This document shows positions 41,285 to 52,269 of a stretch of 64,000 nt of DNA, piece by piece (positions within the stretch are counted from its first letter, which is position 1; every line of letters starts with the position of its first letter). The stretch spans positions 11,516,354-11,580,353 of the forward strand of contig OX235272.1 of the NCBI GenBank assembly GCA_944472155.2. The letters run 5' to 3'. Source of the DNA: Trichobilharzia szidati. Its lineage: Eukaryota; Platyhelminthes; Trematoda; Strigeidida; Schistosomatidae. The notes beneath the pieces are model-generated. The model saw only the letters and a program-made list of their open reading frames with translations, was not told the DNA's origin and did no database searches. A program made the translations under genes and the position numbers.

Positions 41285-42480
41285 ACTTACAAAAGCACTG
41301 AGACCACAGTGTTGTACATTAATATTAACTGATGACCACATTTCGAGCACAAACTATTCCCACTCATAAGCATATCAAGGCATCGCTCACACAACTTTCT
41401 TGCTTCATTTATATACATGAGTAAAAATTGATGATTAGACATTTGAATAAAATCAAAATAAGATAAAGTACACTCAGAAATAATAATATTAGTGTTATCA
41501 ATCAAAAATAGTGGTGAAACTAATAATAATAACATAAATAAGTGAGAATATAAGGCATCTACTGTTATAACATATAAGAAGAGGACATTTGAGACCCTAC
41601 TTAGGATTCTCAATAAAGCAGGAATTAGGGTGGCATTCAAACCTATAAACTCACTCAGAGACAGGCTCTGTAGGCTAAAAGACCCGATGGACCCAATTAA
41701 ACAAAATAATGTAATTTACAAAATACCTTGCAATGACTATGAGTTAAGTCAACTACATAGGTCAAACTAGCAGATCAGGTGTAGTGAGATTATCAGAACA
41801 TAAAATTTAGCTAAGGTTAGAATGATTGATCCCACGAAGATTAGTAATTTAGAGAAAATCTCAGCACTACATTGCACTGCATGCATTAACAAACAATCAC
41901 ACAATACAATGGGTGGGACAGAGTCAAAATTCTAAAGAGTAATATAGGTAGGTGGGTGGAGAGAGGGAGAAGGACTGATTACTGAATCCTTGTTCATCCA
42001 GTCTACACCCAACACAACACACGCACTAGAAGTGACTCAACACAAATACCAGAGGTATGCATGAAAGATATTATTACCACCAGTCAGTCAGTCAAATCAG
42101 AGGAGGATAATAAATAATCTTAAAATCCTATTTCAATTCAAGTACATCATAGCATTCTAACAAGTTACCTATTTTTACTATAAAAACACTCGTCTTATTT
42201 CCCATCTGATTGTAATTGATCAATTACACTCATTTTCTCCACAGTGCCCAAGTTTTATACTTATATCAATAACACTCATTTTATTATTTCTGAATAAACA
42301 GCATCCTATATTGATTTTTATTCAAATATTTAATCAAGTTTTACTCGTGTATATAAATGAAGCAAGAAAGTTGTGTGGGTGAGTGGTGCTTTGATATGAT
42401 TATGAGCAGTAGTAATAATTTGTGCTCGAAATGTTGTCATCCGTAAATATTACTGTACAACACTGTGTGACTTTATCACA
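41285..42480. mobile_element. PLE-3 Penelope-like element with inverted arms
   Basis: Arms 41289-41432 and 42350-42475 are inverted copies (ATATAAATGAAGCAAGAAAG; TTTGTGCTCGAAATG). The interior plus strand, 41588-41815, holds PLE coding remnants. 41820-42345 is non-coding. Confidence 0.75.
41588..41815 (+). pseudogene. PLE-3 linker and GIY-YIG start
   Basis: Reads ETLLRILNKAGIRVAFKPIN, SLRDRLCRLKDPMDPIKQNN, VIYKIPCNDYEL, then a shifted YIG-type region and RSGVVRLSEHKI. This is the typical junction of PLE linker and endonuclease, distinct from PLE-1 and PLE-2. Confidence 0.78.
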
Positions 42481-42489
42481 ATAAAATCC

Positions 42490-42755
42490 TATTCATAATG
42501 GAGTTATACTCTACCACCATAGTGCCAAAGTTTTATACTTATATCACTTAAACCACAGGTATTGATCGTGAACTTACTAGACTCAGAAGACATTTGAGGA
42601 AATGTTCACTTGGTATACTTCACATAAACCAATGAAGTTTATTCAAAGCGGTCGTATTCCTTCAAAGGTGACAGTGTATTAAAAAAAGAATCAATAGACT
42701 TGTATATTGATTGGTCACTAGGGAGTAGCCAATGTCATACATCTAGTCCTTCGTG
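42490..42755. other. PLE-3 edge and unassigned sequence
   Basis: 42500-42545 repeats the CAAAGTTTTATACTTATATC block of 42226. 42700-42755 contains a short repeat D-like CATCTAGTCCTTCGTG. Confidence 0.45.
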
Positions 42756-42761
42756 TAAGTA

Positions 42762-43200
42762 TTATTATTATTCCCTTGGGTTTCTAGTGGAATATAGGGC
42801 TTCAACTACACGTCTCCACTTGCTTCTGTCTTCTACTGTAATTTTCACCTGCTTCCATGTTAGTCCATACTGTTTCACTTCCTCTTTGCACGATCTCCTA
42901 CATGTCACCCTTCCGCGTCCCACTCGCCACTTCCCTTTCGGGTTCCACTCGAGGGCCTGACGTGCGATGTCACCCAGCGGCCTCCTCAGCGAGTGAGTGT
43001 CCAATCCATCTCTACTTCCTCCTGAATATTTTTCGGGCGATTGGTTCTTGTTTTGCTTCTTCCCATAGTTTCTTGTTGGTGATTCTTTCCGGCCATCTGA
43101 TCTTCAGTATAAAGCGAAGACAGTTGTTGATAAAGGTCCGCAACCTGTTGGAAATATTCTTTGTGACCCGCCAAGTTTCTGATCCGTATAGATGGAATTA
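42762..43200 (-). pseudogene. RTE-A 3' fragment
   Basis: Minus strand: AGHKEYFQQVADLYQQLSSL (about 43174) and the C-terminal HSLRRPLGDIARQALEWNPK, VTCRRSCKEEVKQYGLTWKQ, ALYSTRN. Frameshifted near 43000. AAT tail at 42762-42772. Confidence 0.87.
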
Positions 43201-43204
43201 ATGA

Positions 43205-44228
43205 AAAAAAACACGTAGTTCAGCGAAGAGTCTCTTTTCGGCGGAAAATTCATTTTCTTAGCTGTACAATCGCAAATATATGTGTTATTTTGTATGTATG
43301 TGTACATTAAGTTTTTCAAACAAGAATACAATTGGTTATGGTTATTTTAACTAAATAGGTGAAGATTGGTAATTGGAGTTACGTAATACAAAATCAGTCA
43401 AGAAAATTAGGTGTTAATGAAAGGTGATGAGTTGTCACAAATAGTTGTTAAAAAGAAGTTATGTAATAATATGAATAGTTTGATGATTGAGTTTTACTCA
43501 AGATACACATAGGAACAAACTAACGAAATTACGTAAGAGTTCGAAATGAACACAAAAATAATAAGCAGTTAAAGAACAGGCAAACAAACAAAATTAGGTC
43601 ATCAAAAGTGGTTGAGTAATCCTCTTTTGTTTGCACAACTCCGGTTTTCCTATGTGAATGGCCAGAGCTTCAGAAATACAAACAAAGGCGAAACCGTATT
43701 GCCTTTGATAGGTTATTTTTGACTCTGTATATTACTTTGAAGGAGGCGTTTGTTGGGATGGAATGATCAGTGATAACCAGGTGTTCAATTATCGCACTCT
43801 TTATTGCACCACTATTGCCTTTTCGCAACCATGGTGGATAGTGTTCTTGAATCCTCTTGGACAGGATGTGCGTCGAACGACCGATGTACCTGTCTACACT
43901 GCAGCAGGTTAACTGATATATGCACATAGAAGTGGTCAGATGCAGTATCTTGTCCTTGAGGCTTCTGCTGATCAGTGGGCGACTGGAGAACACTATTCTT
44001 AGCGTTGCTGCAAAGAATGTTCTTCTCAGAGATGATGTGATCCTTCTCTTGAGAATATCGCTTGTTAAATCTCCCTTGAAATCCAAGTTCATGTAGAGTT
44101 TCTTTTCAGGTGCAAGTGAAGTTTCATTTTCTCCAAATTCTTGGTTTAATATTTTTGTCAATGAATCTTGGTGGGTATCCATTTTGGATGAAGATTTCTC
44201 TCAGAATATCTAATTCTGTTTCTAGAAC
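43205..44228 (-). mobile_element. PLE-2 copy (linker, GIY-YIG, 3' UTR)
   Basis: Coding part 44182-43670; 3' UTR 43670-43280 colinear with 19018-19440; terminal motif at 43270-43215. Truncated upstream at about 44228. Confidence 0.8.
43670..44182 (-). pseudogene. PLE-2 linker and GIY-YIG endonuclease, open fragment
   Basis: 170 open codons: PEKKLYMNLDFKGDLTSDIL, RRITSSLRRTFFAATLRIVF, SMCIYQLTCCSVDRYIGRST, RIQEHYPPWLRKGN, then SAIIEHLVITDHSIPTNASF and FKVIYRVKNNLSKAIRFRL. The DRYIGRST site, conserved Arg and EH are present; this is the best preserved endonuclease of the family here. The RT part is missing. Confidence 0.85.
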
Positions 44229-44384
44229 ATCGGAACTACAGATGCGTCAGATGCAGGTGGCAAGTGATCTAATTAAATTCCGCTTTTGTTGAATGGGTAC
44301 CCAGACGAAATTGTATCAAAGTCAACTTAGTAATGTGATCACCAAGCTTGACTAGGCGAATTCGGTCCTAACGAATACGGAGGA

Positions 44385-44455
44385 TTAAATGCGTGACACT
44401 GGCTACTCACCAGTAACAAATCAATGTATCCATTACACTCCTAGAGGGGATCAGT
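44385..44455 (+). repeat. Short repeat D-like piece
   Basis: GACACTGGCTACTCACCAGT followed by CACTCCTAGAGGGGATC; weak similarity only. Confidence 0.35.
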
Positions 44456-45175
44456 CGTTAGGCCGAACAGCTGTGTGGTAACGTCTTTGACCCCAGAAAT
44501 GAGTGTGCTTTCGGAAGTGTGTGGGCCATTGTTACTTCCCGGCTCCCCACACCGTGGAAGTTGATTGATTCTTCGAGTACCTGAAACAGAAAGACGGTTA
44601 CTATTGCGTGACCGCAGAGCCCAAGGGATAACTGCTTGAGGCCGGTCACACACGGCCTGTATGAACTGCTTTCTTGGATTGGTTCCGTATCAGTGAACTT
44701 ACCACCGGTGACGGACCACCGTAGGGTAAGTCGGGATGTACAATTTTTGGGGTCGACCTTTTCTAACCCACTCTCTGCAGAGTGGAGAGACAGTATAGCT
44801 GGCATGCTGGTCATGTGAGGGAAACACCTCACTGCCGTTACATCCCTGTTCCCCAGCAGTACGACTTTGCCCACAGACCCTCAGCATAGTGTAAAAACAA
44901 TTCTTACACTATGCCGGTAACTGCTTTTAGTCTAATCGCTATCCTAACAACCTTCCTGGCATGGTAGGACCTTCAGGAACAATATTTCCAGCCAGTGTAG
45001 CTTGTTGGGTCATTGCGATATGCAAGCCCAACCACCACTTCAATGTAGGAGATATCGGTCGGGGACCTCGGAACTAGACAACACGGGCTACAATCTCAGG
45101 AGAGTCTTCAGTTCCCTATAAGTTGCAGATATATCCAAATGACGAGTGCCAAGAAACCCATAATTTTGATCCACA
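44456..45175 (-). repeat. RTE-A-like leader region, diverged
   Basis: 44578-44650 shares GCGTGACCGCAGAGCCCA and TGCTTGAGGCCGGTCACAC with 37455-37505 in the intact RTE-A. The remaining 500 bp (GC-richer than its surroundings) has no partner in this window, so it may be a longer leader of a related element. 45122-45150 resembles the Sm-alpha hammerhead (ATATATCCAAATGACGAGTG). Confidence 0.5.
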
Positions 45176-45179
45176 GCTT

Positions 45180-45875
45180 TCTCAGCACTGCCTCCAACAG
45201 TCTAATATTAATTCCCAGTGTACAGTACATTTGTACATAAAAGGCAAAGGGAGAAAACCGAGGTTAATTATCTCTACACGGTTGTGAATCTTAATAAAAT
45301 GAAGACCGTAAGCGTTAACACTGAAGTATTAGAAAGTGCTGGTGGTAGTCCTGGAGCTTATAGGCAATTGTCAAGAAAGAGATTTCCTTATATTCAAAGG
45401 AACTGAGATGGCGTTACAAATTCAAACTTACACAATCCAGTATTTTAAACAGACACAGCAGTAAAAGGACTAGACAAGTTATCACCAACAATTGTGTACT
45501 TAACGCAATACACTACTGATTGACTGACATGAGTAGTTTTGTACCACTCGTATTAACCAGTAGTAACAATCACTGGTGTTTAGGGCCATGCAGTTATGCT
45601 TGCTATCTTGATCGCCATCTGTGGTATCAAGCAGATTACATAGCGTGTGTGTGGGTGTGTATGTGTGATCTGAACAATTTCGGTTTCCAACGGAAACTGT
45701 GGTGAAATTTCTCCTCCTCGAATTGTATAGATTGCGCATATGGCGAATTAATTTGCAAGTCACGAGTTCCACTTAAAATACGTACTTACCTAATCTGCTA
45801 TTTTATTTAACAACTACGAAATGCGGAGAAAAAACATTTTACAAGTCTTCTTGTTGTCTTTCAAAAGTGAATCTT
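45180..45875. other. Unassigned segment
   Basis: Small ORFs on both strands without domain or splice support; (GT)n near 45645-45665. Confidence 0.4.
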
Positions 45876-45879
45876 GTCA

Positions 45880-46112
45880 ATTTTTTTTATTCCTTCACGT
45901 TCCCAGTGGAACATAGAGCTTCAAGCTTGTGGCTTGAAGTTTCTATAGCAGTGTTTATTTTACAGGATGGGGTTGCTAGTCTCATGCCTAACCTTTCCTC
46001 TTTACCTGCTTTATTTCTGGCTTAGCGGGGTAAAGGAGTGCGTCGACCGGGAATCGACCCCAGGACCATGCGCATGGTCGGTGAGCGTCCTAACCGCTGT
46101 GCCACCGACGCC
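45880..46112 (-). repeat. SINE-B, near full length
   Basis: From ATTCCTTCACGTTCCCAGTG through GGATGGGGTTGCTAGTCTCA to a tRNA-like head (minus strand GGTGGCACAGCGGTTAGGAC; GGGGTCGATTCCCGG). Confidence 0.85.
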
Positions 46113-46159
46113 AATAAAACTGCTATTACTAAAATCGCAGAGTTTGATAAGTGTAAATT

Positions 46160-46235
46160 GGATATTCATGCTGAAAATTCCACACTTGTACTGAAAATAC
46201 GGTGTGGAATCAAGCTGTAAATCAAAAAAAAAATA
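46160..46235 (+). repeat. SINE-B2 tail
   Basis: CATGCTGAAAATTCCACACT ... ACGGTGTGGAATCAAGCTGT ending in A-rich sequence. Confidence 0.7.
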
Positions 46236-46280
46236 AAAATAAAAAATTCACTTTCAGCTATCAAAGCACAAAAATGCCAA

Positions 46281-46625
46281 TGCATTTACACAGAAGACAA
46301 GGGCCAGGCAACAGATCATTTATTAAGGAAATCAACGCATATTTATATATTTTCATGTACATTACTATGGATATTTAAGTAAACAAACACAGTCTTCCGA
46401 TTGGTTGTTTCTCACTTAAAGTTAATCTTTCATCTATTTGTGACTGTTTCTTGAATGTCACATCCTCTATATGTTAACTGCATCCGCCTACGCAAAGTCT
46501 GCTGCGGTCGGTTTTGAATCAACCTTTGTTCACATTTTCTCACGACAAATCTTGGGAACATAAATATTGACGTAAATTACTGTCTACCACTTTGGCGAGT
46601 AGACAGCTCTCACCACAGTTTTAGC
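46281..46625. repeat. LTR-like repeat, longer copy
   Basis: 46290-46415 and 46540-46620 are inverted matches of 57385-57584 (CAGTCTTCCGATTGGTTGTT; TCACGACAAATCTTGGGAAC). The middle 120 bp is absent from the other copy. No coding sequence. Confidence 0.6.
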
Positions 46626-46784
46626 CGTGAATTCTTTTGTCATGTAGAAATCCTCCCTTCTAATTAAACCTAACGATATCTTATTGCACGGGAGCTAATA
46701 ATACTACCAGACGCCCAGGTTGAGGTAAATGGGATCGATTTTGAGCCTGTCATTGCCTACCTGGTTCATCCATAGTTCACTGCT

Positions 46785-46935
46785 CGAATGCTTGCTAACC
46801 ATGCGTGAGCTCCTTGGTTTCATTTCCAGACGACTAACTCTTAAACCTCGTTTAGGTGGTAGTGAGTTCGAAAAAGAGGAAAGGTTGGGCGGAGAACTAG
46901 CAAGCCTATAGGGTAAAAAGAAGACCACTTCTACT
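46785..46935 (+). repeat. SINE-B copy, degenerate
   Basis: GCTCGAATGCTTGCTAACCA, AAAGAGGAAAGGTTGGGCGG and CTACTGAAACTTTGAATCC keep the SINE-B order. Confidence 0.5.
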
Positions 46936-47173
46936 GAAACTTTGAATCCTGAAACCCTATCCTACACTCTGTACTCAAAGAATCAAAAAAATCCATTAAC
47001 TGACGGTCAAGTACATGAGTTAATGCTCTATATCTCCACTCAGAATAACACCTGTGAAGTAGCAGATCCCATCATGGTGAATAATACTCAGTTGAATTAT
47101 TCAACTTCTAGCATTTACAGTTGAATAATATAAACCTTTATAAATCAATATATGAAATGTTAGAGAAACTTAC

Positions 47174-47396
47174 AGTCTTTCTTTCCTCATCCAAGTGTTC
47201 TTCAAGACGAGTTAAAAGATTATAAAATATGCTCTGATTAGACATTGATTCACAACAATGTTCATTGCCAAAGTGATTGATATCACCCTCACTATTGACA
47301 CACTTCATTTCGTGGACTTCAATTGTTTTAGGTGAATCAGAATTGGCAGAACTGCTGTTACTGATAATATTGTCATTTGAATTTAGTTGATCATGT
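47174..47396 (-). CDS. CEP162: CEP162-like gene, exon 2
   Basis: 223 nt with acceptor CTAG above 47396 and donor GTAAGT below 47174. It enters in phase 2 (completing an Arg codon from the upstream exon) and leaves in phase 0. It encodes about 74 residues: a Ser/Asn-rich acidic stretch followed by a short helical segment ending LLTRLEEHLDEERKT, where coiled coil appears to start. No TE similarity is seen in it. It is separated from the previous exon by a 5.65-kb intron holding RTE-B and RTE-C. Assignment to CEP162 comes from being in frame with the recognisable exons downstream. Confidence 0.78.
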
Positions 47397-47509
47397 CTAG
47401 ATTACAAGACAAAGAGAAAGAATATATTCGGAAAAAATATATGAGTAAAATAGTGTTATGAAATCGAGATGTAAGATCCTATTTGACAAATCTGCTCTGC
47501 ATTTCATCA

Positions 47510-47722
47510 AAGATTTTGTCCCTTTGCATTCTTAGTGGAACATAAAGCTTCAAGATTGAGCTTTGAAGCCTTTCAGTAGCAGTGGAATCTCTTTACACTC
47601 AACCCCAACCCTCTTTACCGGGCCATACTAAGTTAAGGAGTGTGTTAGTGGGGCTTTGAACCCTGGACCATATAAGGTGTGGTGGGCGAGTGTTCTACCA
47701 GTGAACTATCAGTTACTCCATA
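47510..47722 (-). repeat. SINE-B copy
   Basis: CCCTTTGCATTCTTAGTGGA, CAACCCTCTTTACCGGGCC, then an eroded tRNA-like head with GGGTTCAAAGCCC on the minus strand. Confidence 0.7.
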
Positions 47723-47724
47723 AA

Positions 47725-48028
47725 ATAAATGAAAACAACTGGTATGTTACAAACGCCTGTCTCTCTAAAGCAAAGTGACAATTACTCATTCGACCATACT
47801 GGCAAGACCATTTCATTCTTACACAAATGGAATATAAGTGTGAACAATAGACTTCAGAAAACATTTTTTTATTTTAAACTTGGTACAATATGGCACCAAG
47901 AAAGATGCGCCACACAATAATAATAAAACAACATAGATTAAAAGTAAAAATATAAGTAGAAAGCGGATAAAGGACTTCATTTGGAAGGAAAACAGTCATG
48001 TTTAATAAGTTCAAACAGTATTCGTTAA
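47725..48028. other. Unassigned segment
   Basis: No recognised feature. Confidence 0.4.
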
Positions 48029-48029
48029 C

Positions 48030-48690
48030 TATCATCAGGAAGGGAAGAAAGAAGGAAATTGCAACACGTTCGCCATTGATTACGATTCTTGGCCATATCC
48101 GATAACATTTCGAGCCATCGATTCGAGCTATCTCGCGGACCCCAACCAGGGAGTCATGACGCACCAACCGATGCTAATCTAGCACAAAAATCCTTCATCC
48201 CACGACGCCACGTCATGGACTGACCACCCCTCCGCCTTTTCCATGCCGTCCCAGAGCTCGCTAGCGAACAGAGACCTGTACGGAAGCCTCTGAGATGACA
48301 TTCACAGCACATGTCCAAGCCAACGAAGCCGGTGTTTCCAGATGACGACACTCAATGAATGGTGATCTCCACTGTGTTCAAACACACGCCTCTGAACCTC
48401 ATAATTACTTGCACGATGATGCCATCAAACGCAAGCAATCCTGCGGAGACAGCGATGATCGAACACACGGAGTCGCCGCACTTCCTCAGCTCGAAGAGGA
48501 CAGGTTTCACAGGCGTAGAGCAAGACAGCCGGCACCGAAGCGTCGTATACCCGACCTTTGATAGCCAGGCTAACGTCGTGACGGCGCCAGAGGTGGCTCA
48601 AATTGATGTATGCCACCCTAGCCTTCATTATACGGTTAGAAATCTCATTCGTCACTCCTTCTCAAGCACTCACACAACTACCTAGATACA
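48030..48690 (-). pseudogene. RTE-C C-terminal fragment
   Basis: Minus strand reads ISNRIMKARVAYINLSHLWR, VLLYACETCPLRAEEVRRLR, VFDHRCLRRIACV, then NTGFVGLDMCCECHLRG and SGTAWKRRRGGQSMTWRRGM. A third RTE-type family, related to but clearly different from RTE-B. One or more frameshifts (about 48425-48350). Confidence 0.82.
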
Positions 48691-49475
48691 CAAACTTATC
48701 AACAACTTCAGGAAACAAGTCACAGCATCATCGATAATCAGGAAAATCATCAAGATAATAAGGGCCTTGATGTTTTTATTTCAAGAAAAAACCGAGATGT
48801 ATTTTCTGTGAGAAATTCGTAACCTGCAAATCATTTCGCTATTTATAATCCACATAATTCGAGAGGGAGTGAAATTTCACCATAGAAACCAAAATTACTC
48901 AAGTCCCAGTGTATATGATTTTCTTGATGTCATAAATGATAATCAAGGTAGTAAGCATAAATTTATTTATGCTGTAAACCACTGAGTGATCGACGAAAGT
49001 AGCCTGATACATCTCACGTCATCTAGCAGTGCTTGTTAGTCAAATTCGGTCCACAACAAGTGCAGCAAGTGAACCCTCCACTGTTTAGATAACTTTGACC
49101 TGTTCTTCCAGTTTTACTTCCGAATAGACTGATGCACAGATTATGGAAAGATCAACGAATACACCTAGATGAAGACAATGGAAGGTAAGTGTTCAGGAAA
49201 ATCCCTAAAAATTTATTACTGAGATAATTTTTTATGAGTTTCTTCACTTGACTATTGGCTAACTTTCGTGTAGTGAACTGGAAGTTAATTCATAACACTG
49301 TCTCATAAAATAACTTGGAAATATGCTAAATTCTTAAATAAGATAGATTTCATTTCAACGTCATACCATGGCAACAATGAGACTTACTGACAGTGATGTG
49401 GCCAATCACAAAATTAGAATCATTTATATTTGCACATCTATTAAAATGATTTTTTATACAATTAGTTTCAGTCAC
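48691..49475. other. Unassigned segment
   Basis: AT-rich; no exon or element recognised. Confidence 0.4.
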
Positions 49476-49479
49476 TTGT

Positions 49480-49680
49480 CTCCGTGCTCGCCAACCACTC
49501 ACGTAATCCCGGGTTTGATTTACCACCGACGCACTCATAAAGTTTGCATACGTATTACTAAGCCCGGAAAGGAGGAAACGTTAGGCGTGAGACTAGCAAC
49601 TCTAACCCCTTGGAAGTAGCATGACTTCTGTTGAGACATCGAATCGTAAAGCCCTGTTTTTTACTCAGAAGGGAAAGACT
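49480..49680 (+). repeat. SINE-B copy, degenerate
   Basis: GTGCTCGCCAACCACTCACG, ATTACTAAGCCCGGAAAGGA and GTGAGACTAGCAACTCTAAC in SINE-B order. Confidence 0.65.
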
Positions 49681-49699
49681 GGAAAAAGCCTTCGAAGCG

Positions 49700-49700
<1 letters not shown>

Positions 49701-49729
<29 letters not shown>
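49701..49729. repeat. (TA)n microsatellite
   Basis: 29 bases of pure TA repeat, next to the RTE-B 3' end. Confidence 0.95.
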
Positions 49730-49733
<4 letters not shown>

Positions 49734-49914
49734 ATCGGTCGGTCGGTCGGTTTTCGACATAGAACTTTGCACATATGTGCGGTAGTTCACGTCGCCACAC
49801 TCCCCACATGTAGCACACAAAGCAAGAGAAGAAAGTAGAAGAAATGCATATTAGAGACAGTGAACAGAGGTGTGAGACAAAGGAATAGTAATAACGGAGA
49901 ACAAAACAGTTTAA

Positions 49915-50660
49915 TTAGAAATCATAAGTCACAAGGAGTGGATGCATCTGCGCTAGCCATTGAGAACGATTTTGAGCCATGTCACCAATTGTTTCCAACC
50001 ATTGGTTTTTACCTTCCTGAGGACCCCAACCAGAAAGTCTACACCTTCCTACGTGGCTTAGACTAACTGTTGTAGATTTCATTGACTGGAGCCATGTTTT
50101 CGTTTGACCGCCGCTAGCTCTTTTCCAGCCTGACCCTATATCAGCTAACATTGCCTGTCATCGAGGAAGGCGATGACTAGAGGCATACGTAGCACATGTC
50201 CTAACTATCTTCAGTCGATGTAATTTCACAGTCTCGTCTATTGATTTCCCCACCTTACCTAGCATTCGACGCCTAACCTCAATATTGCTAACCTTATTAT
50301 ACCACTTCACGCGGAAGATGGAACGCTGACACCTATGATCAAAGACAGCTAATCTTTTCATGTCTTCTGCTCTCAATGGCCAGGTCTCACAGCCATAAAG
50401 GAGGACGGAGCGGACTACTGAGAGCAGTATACACGCCCTTTGGTCGATAGTCGGATACCGCGTCTACGCCAGAGACGGCGTAAACTGGCATATGCAAAAC
50501 TAGCCCTCTGTATTCATGCTGAGATTTCGTCGGAGATCAACCCGTTGGGGCTGATAGTACTTCCCAAGTAAGTGAAGCGGTCAACGTGATCTACTACTTC
50601 ACTTCCTATTTCTAATCTAGGGGTCAGTGAAGTCCAATCCTGCAGCATCATCTTACATTT
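49915..50660 (-). pseudogene. RTE-B C-terminal region
   Basis: Segments EVVDHVDRFTYLG, SNIEVRRRMLGKVGKSIDET, LRAEDMKRLAVFDHRC, IGSGWKRASGGQTKTWLQSM and RSQWLAQMHPLLVTYDF in order but in three frames. Confidence 0.85.
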
Positions 50661-50672
50661 TACAGGGGCGAA

Positions 50673-51959
50673 TCACATGCCAAACATACGAAGATTGTTG
50701 CTCAAGGTGTTCAGTAGACTCTGCATTTTGTCAGAGTCCTCGCCTAGAAGGACTATATCGTCTGCATATTCTAAGTCAACGTGATTATTCCCTGGTAGCA
50801 AGTCAATCCTTGAGTCACTGAAGTGAGTTAGGTTTAAGTCCATTAGTACGTCTATGATGAAGTTGAATAGAAATGGGGATAATAGGCATCCTTGACGGAC
50901 GCCACTAGTCGTCACCACTTCAGATGACAACTCGCCATAAGCCCTCACCTGGCTGCATGAGTACGAGTAGAGTGCCTTAATCAGTGCAATGTATTTTCCC
51001 GGCATTCCCTTTACAGCCTGGCATCGCCAGAGAACCTCTCGGTCGACAGAATCGAATGCCGCCTTTAGGTCAAGAAATATAATGATTGTCGGACGCCGGT
51101 AGGAATGCCTATGTTCTAGAATCTGTCGAAGGGTGAAGATATAAACAATACCTCCTCTTCCTGGTCTAAAACCTGCCTGGTTTTCTCGTGTTTGTGCCTC
51201 CCGAGAACCACTTAGTCTACGCAGTATTATTGAGCCTAGGATTTTAGATACTATATTAGTCAAGCTAATCCCTTTGTGATTATCACAAGAAGACTTGTCT
51301 CTCTTCTTGTATATCGGGATGATCAGTGACTTACACCAACCCGATGGGACTTCCTCTGATTCCCAGACGCTGCCTAAAACCTCAGTTAATGCAGACAGTA
51401 AACTGTCTCCACCGTATTTGAATACCTCTGGATTTATTCCATCAGGTCCCGCTGCTTTGCCTAGCTTCAGATTAGTGGCTGCTCTAGTAACCTCAGTTAA
51501 GGACGGAGGACCTGTGTCTATATCGCATTCAGGGAGGTGTTGGATGTTCGGCAGGTTAAGTGTGGCTGTAGGCCAATTAAACTGCTCCTCATAGTGTTCT
51601 TTCCAGCGCTCCAGTCGTCTATCCTGGGAGCTAATTATGGTGCCATTTTTCTCCGAGATTGTTTCGCTTATCATTTGCCTTTTGCCACCTGTTTCCCTGA
51701 TAAGCCTGAATAGTTGTCTGGTGTTGCCAATCGCCGATGCCTTTTCCATCTCTTTCGCTTTTGTCACCCACCACTGTTCATGGTCCTCGTGAAGACTTTT
51801 TGTTAGTCTTCGTTTAAGTACCTTTCGCTCCTCATCATAATCGGAGCTCACTGGAATCAATCTTCTTGCGTCAATCAGTTCGGATGAGGCGGTAGATATA
51901 CAATGGCTTTTATTAACTTTAGGTTTTAGCTTATTGACAGCTTTCACGGCTGTGTCCAC
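50673..51959 (-). pseudogene. RTE-B reverse transcriptase, open part
   Basis: 428 open codons. RT blocks: LKLGKAAGPDGINPEVFKYG, IIPIYKKRDKSSCDNHKGIS, NQAGFRPGRG, motif A FLDLKAAFDSVDREVLW, motif B SGVRQGCLLSPFLFNFIID, motif C DLEYADDIVLLGED. Catalytic Asp residues are present. The endonuclease and thumb are in other frames, so the element is dead, but the RT domain has stayed open. Confidence 0.9.
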
Positions 51960-52076
51960 AGCTAACTGTATGTTGTGCCAGGCTACCTCAGGGGAAGTCC
52001 TGCTGTCTACCTCAGGAACTAGTTTCGCTATTTCTTCTTTAAATAAGGACTCAGTGTCACGACCTAGTTGGGGACG

Positions 52077-52262
52077 TTACTGTTTCGCTGCCGTCAATTT
52101 CTTATGTCCATTTTGTCGTAAGCATAAACGTGAGCGAACCAGAGAGTGATCAGAGTCTATGCACGTGTTCCAGAAGAAGCGACAGTCTTCTACTGACCCT
52201 CGCCAACGATACCCTTTGACTATGTGGTCTATCTGAGTGAGAGTTTTCGCTAACGAATGCAC
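52077..52262 (-). pseudogene. RTE-B endonuclease C-terminal part
   Basis: TLTQIDHIVKGYRWRGSVED ... DSDHSLVRSRLCLRQNGHK: the Q-I-D-H-I and S-D-H blocks of the AP-type endonuclease. A frameshift near 52075 separates it from the RT frame. Confidence 0.82.
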
Positions 52263-52269
52263 AGATCAA

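Larger units (their letters stand above)
49735..52265 (-). mobile_element. RTE-B non-LTR retrotransposon, 5'-truncated
   Basis: Carries the end of the endonuclease (52262-52077), most of the RT (51959-50673), the C-terminal region (50660-49915, frameshifted) and a 3' UTR ending in GGTC-type tetranucleotides (49738-49752) and (TA)n. Truncated within the endonuclease at about 52265. Confidence 0.88.

Noticed and set aside
45218..45406. Plus ORF of 62 codons with a GGSPGAY stretch
   Set aside because: No domain, splice site or repeat support; length is within chance expectation.
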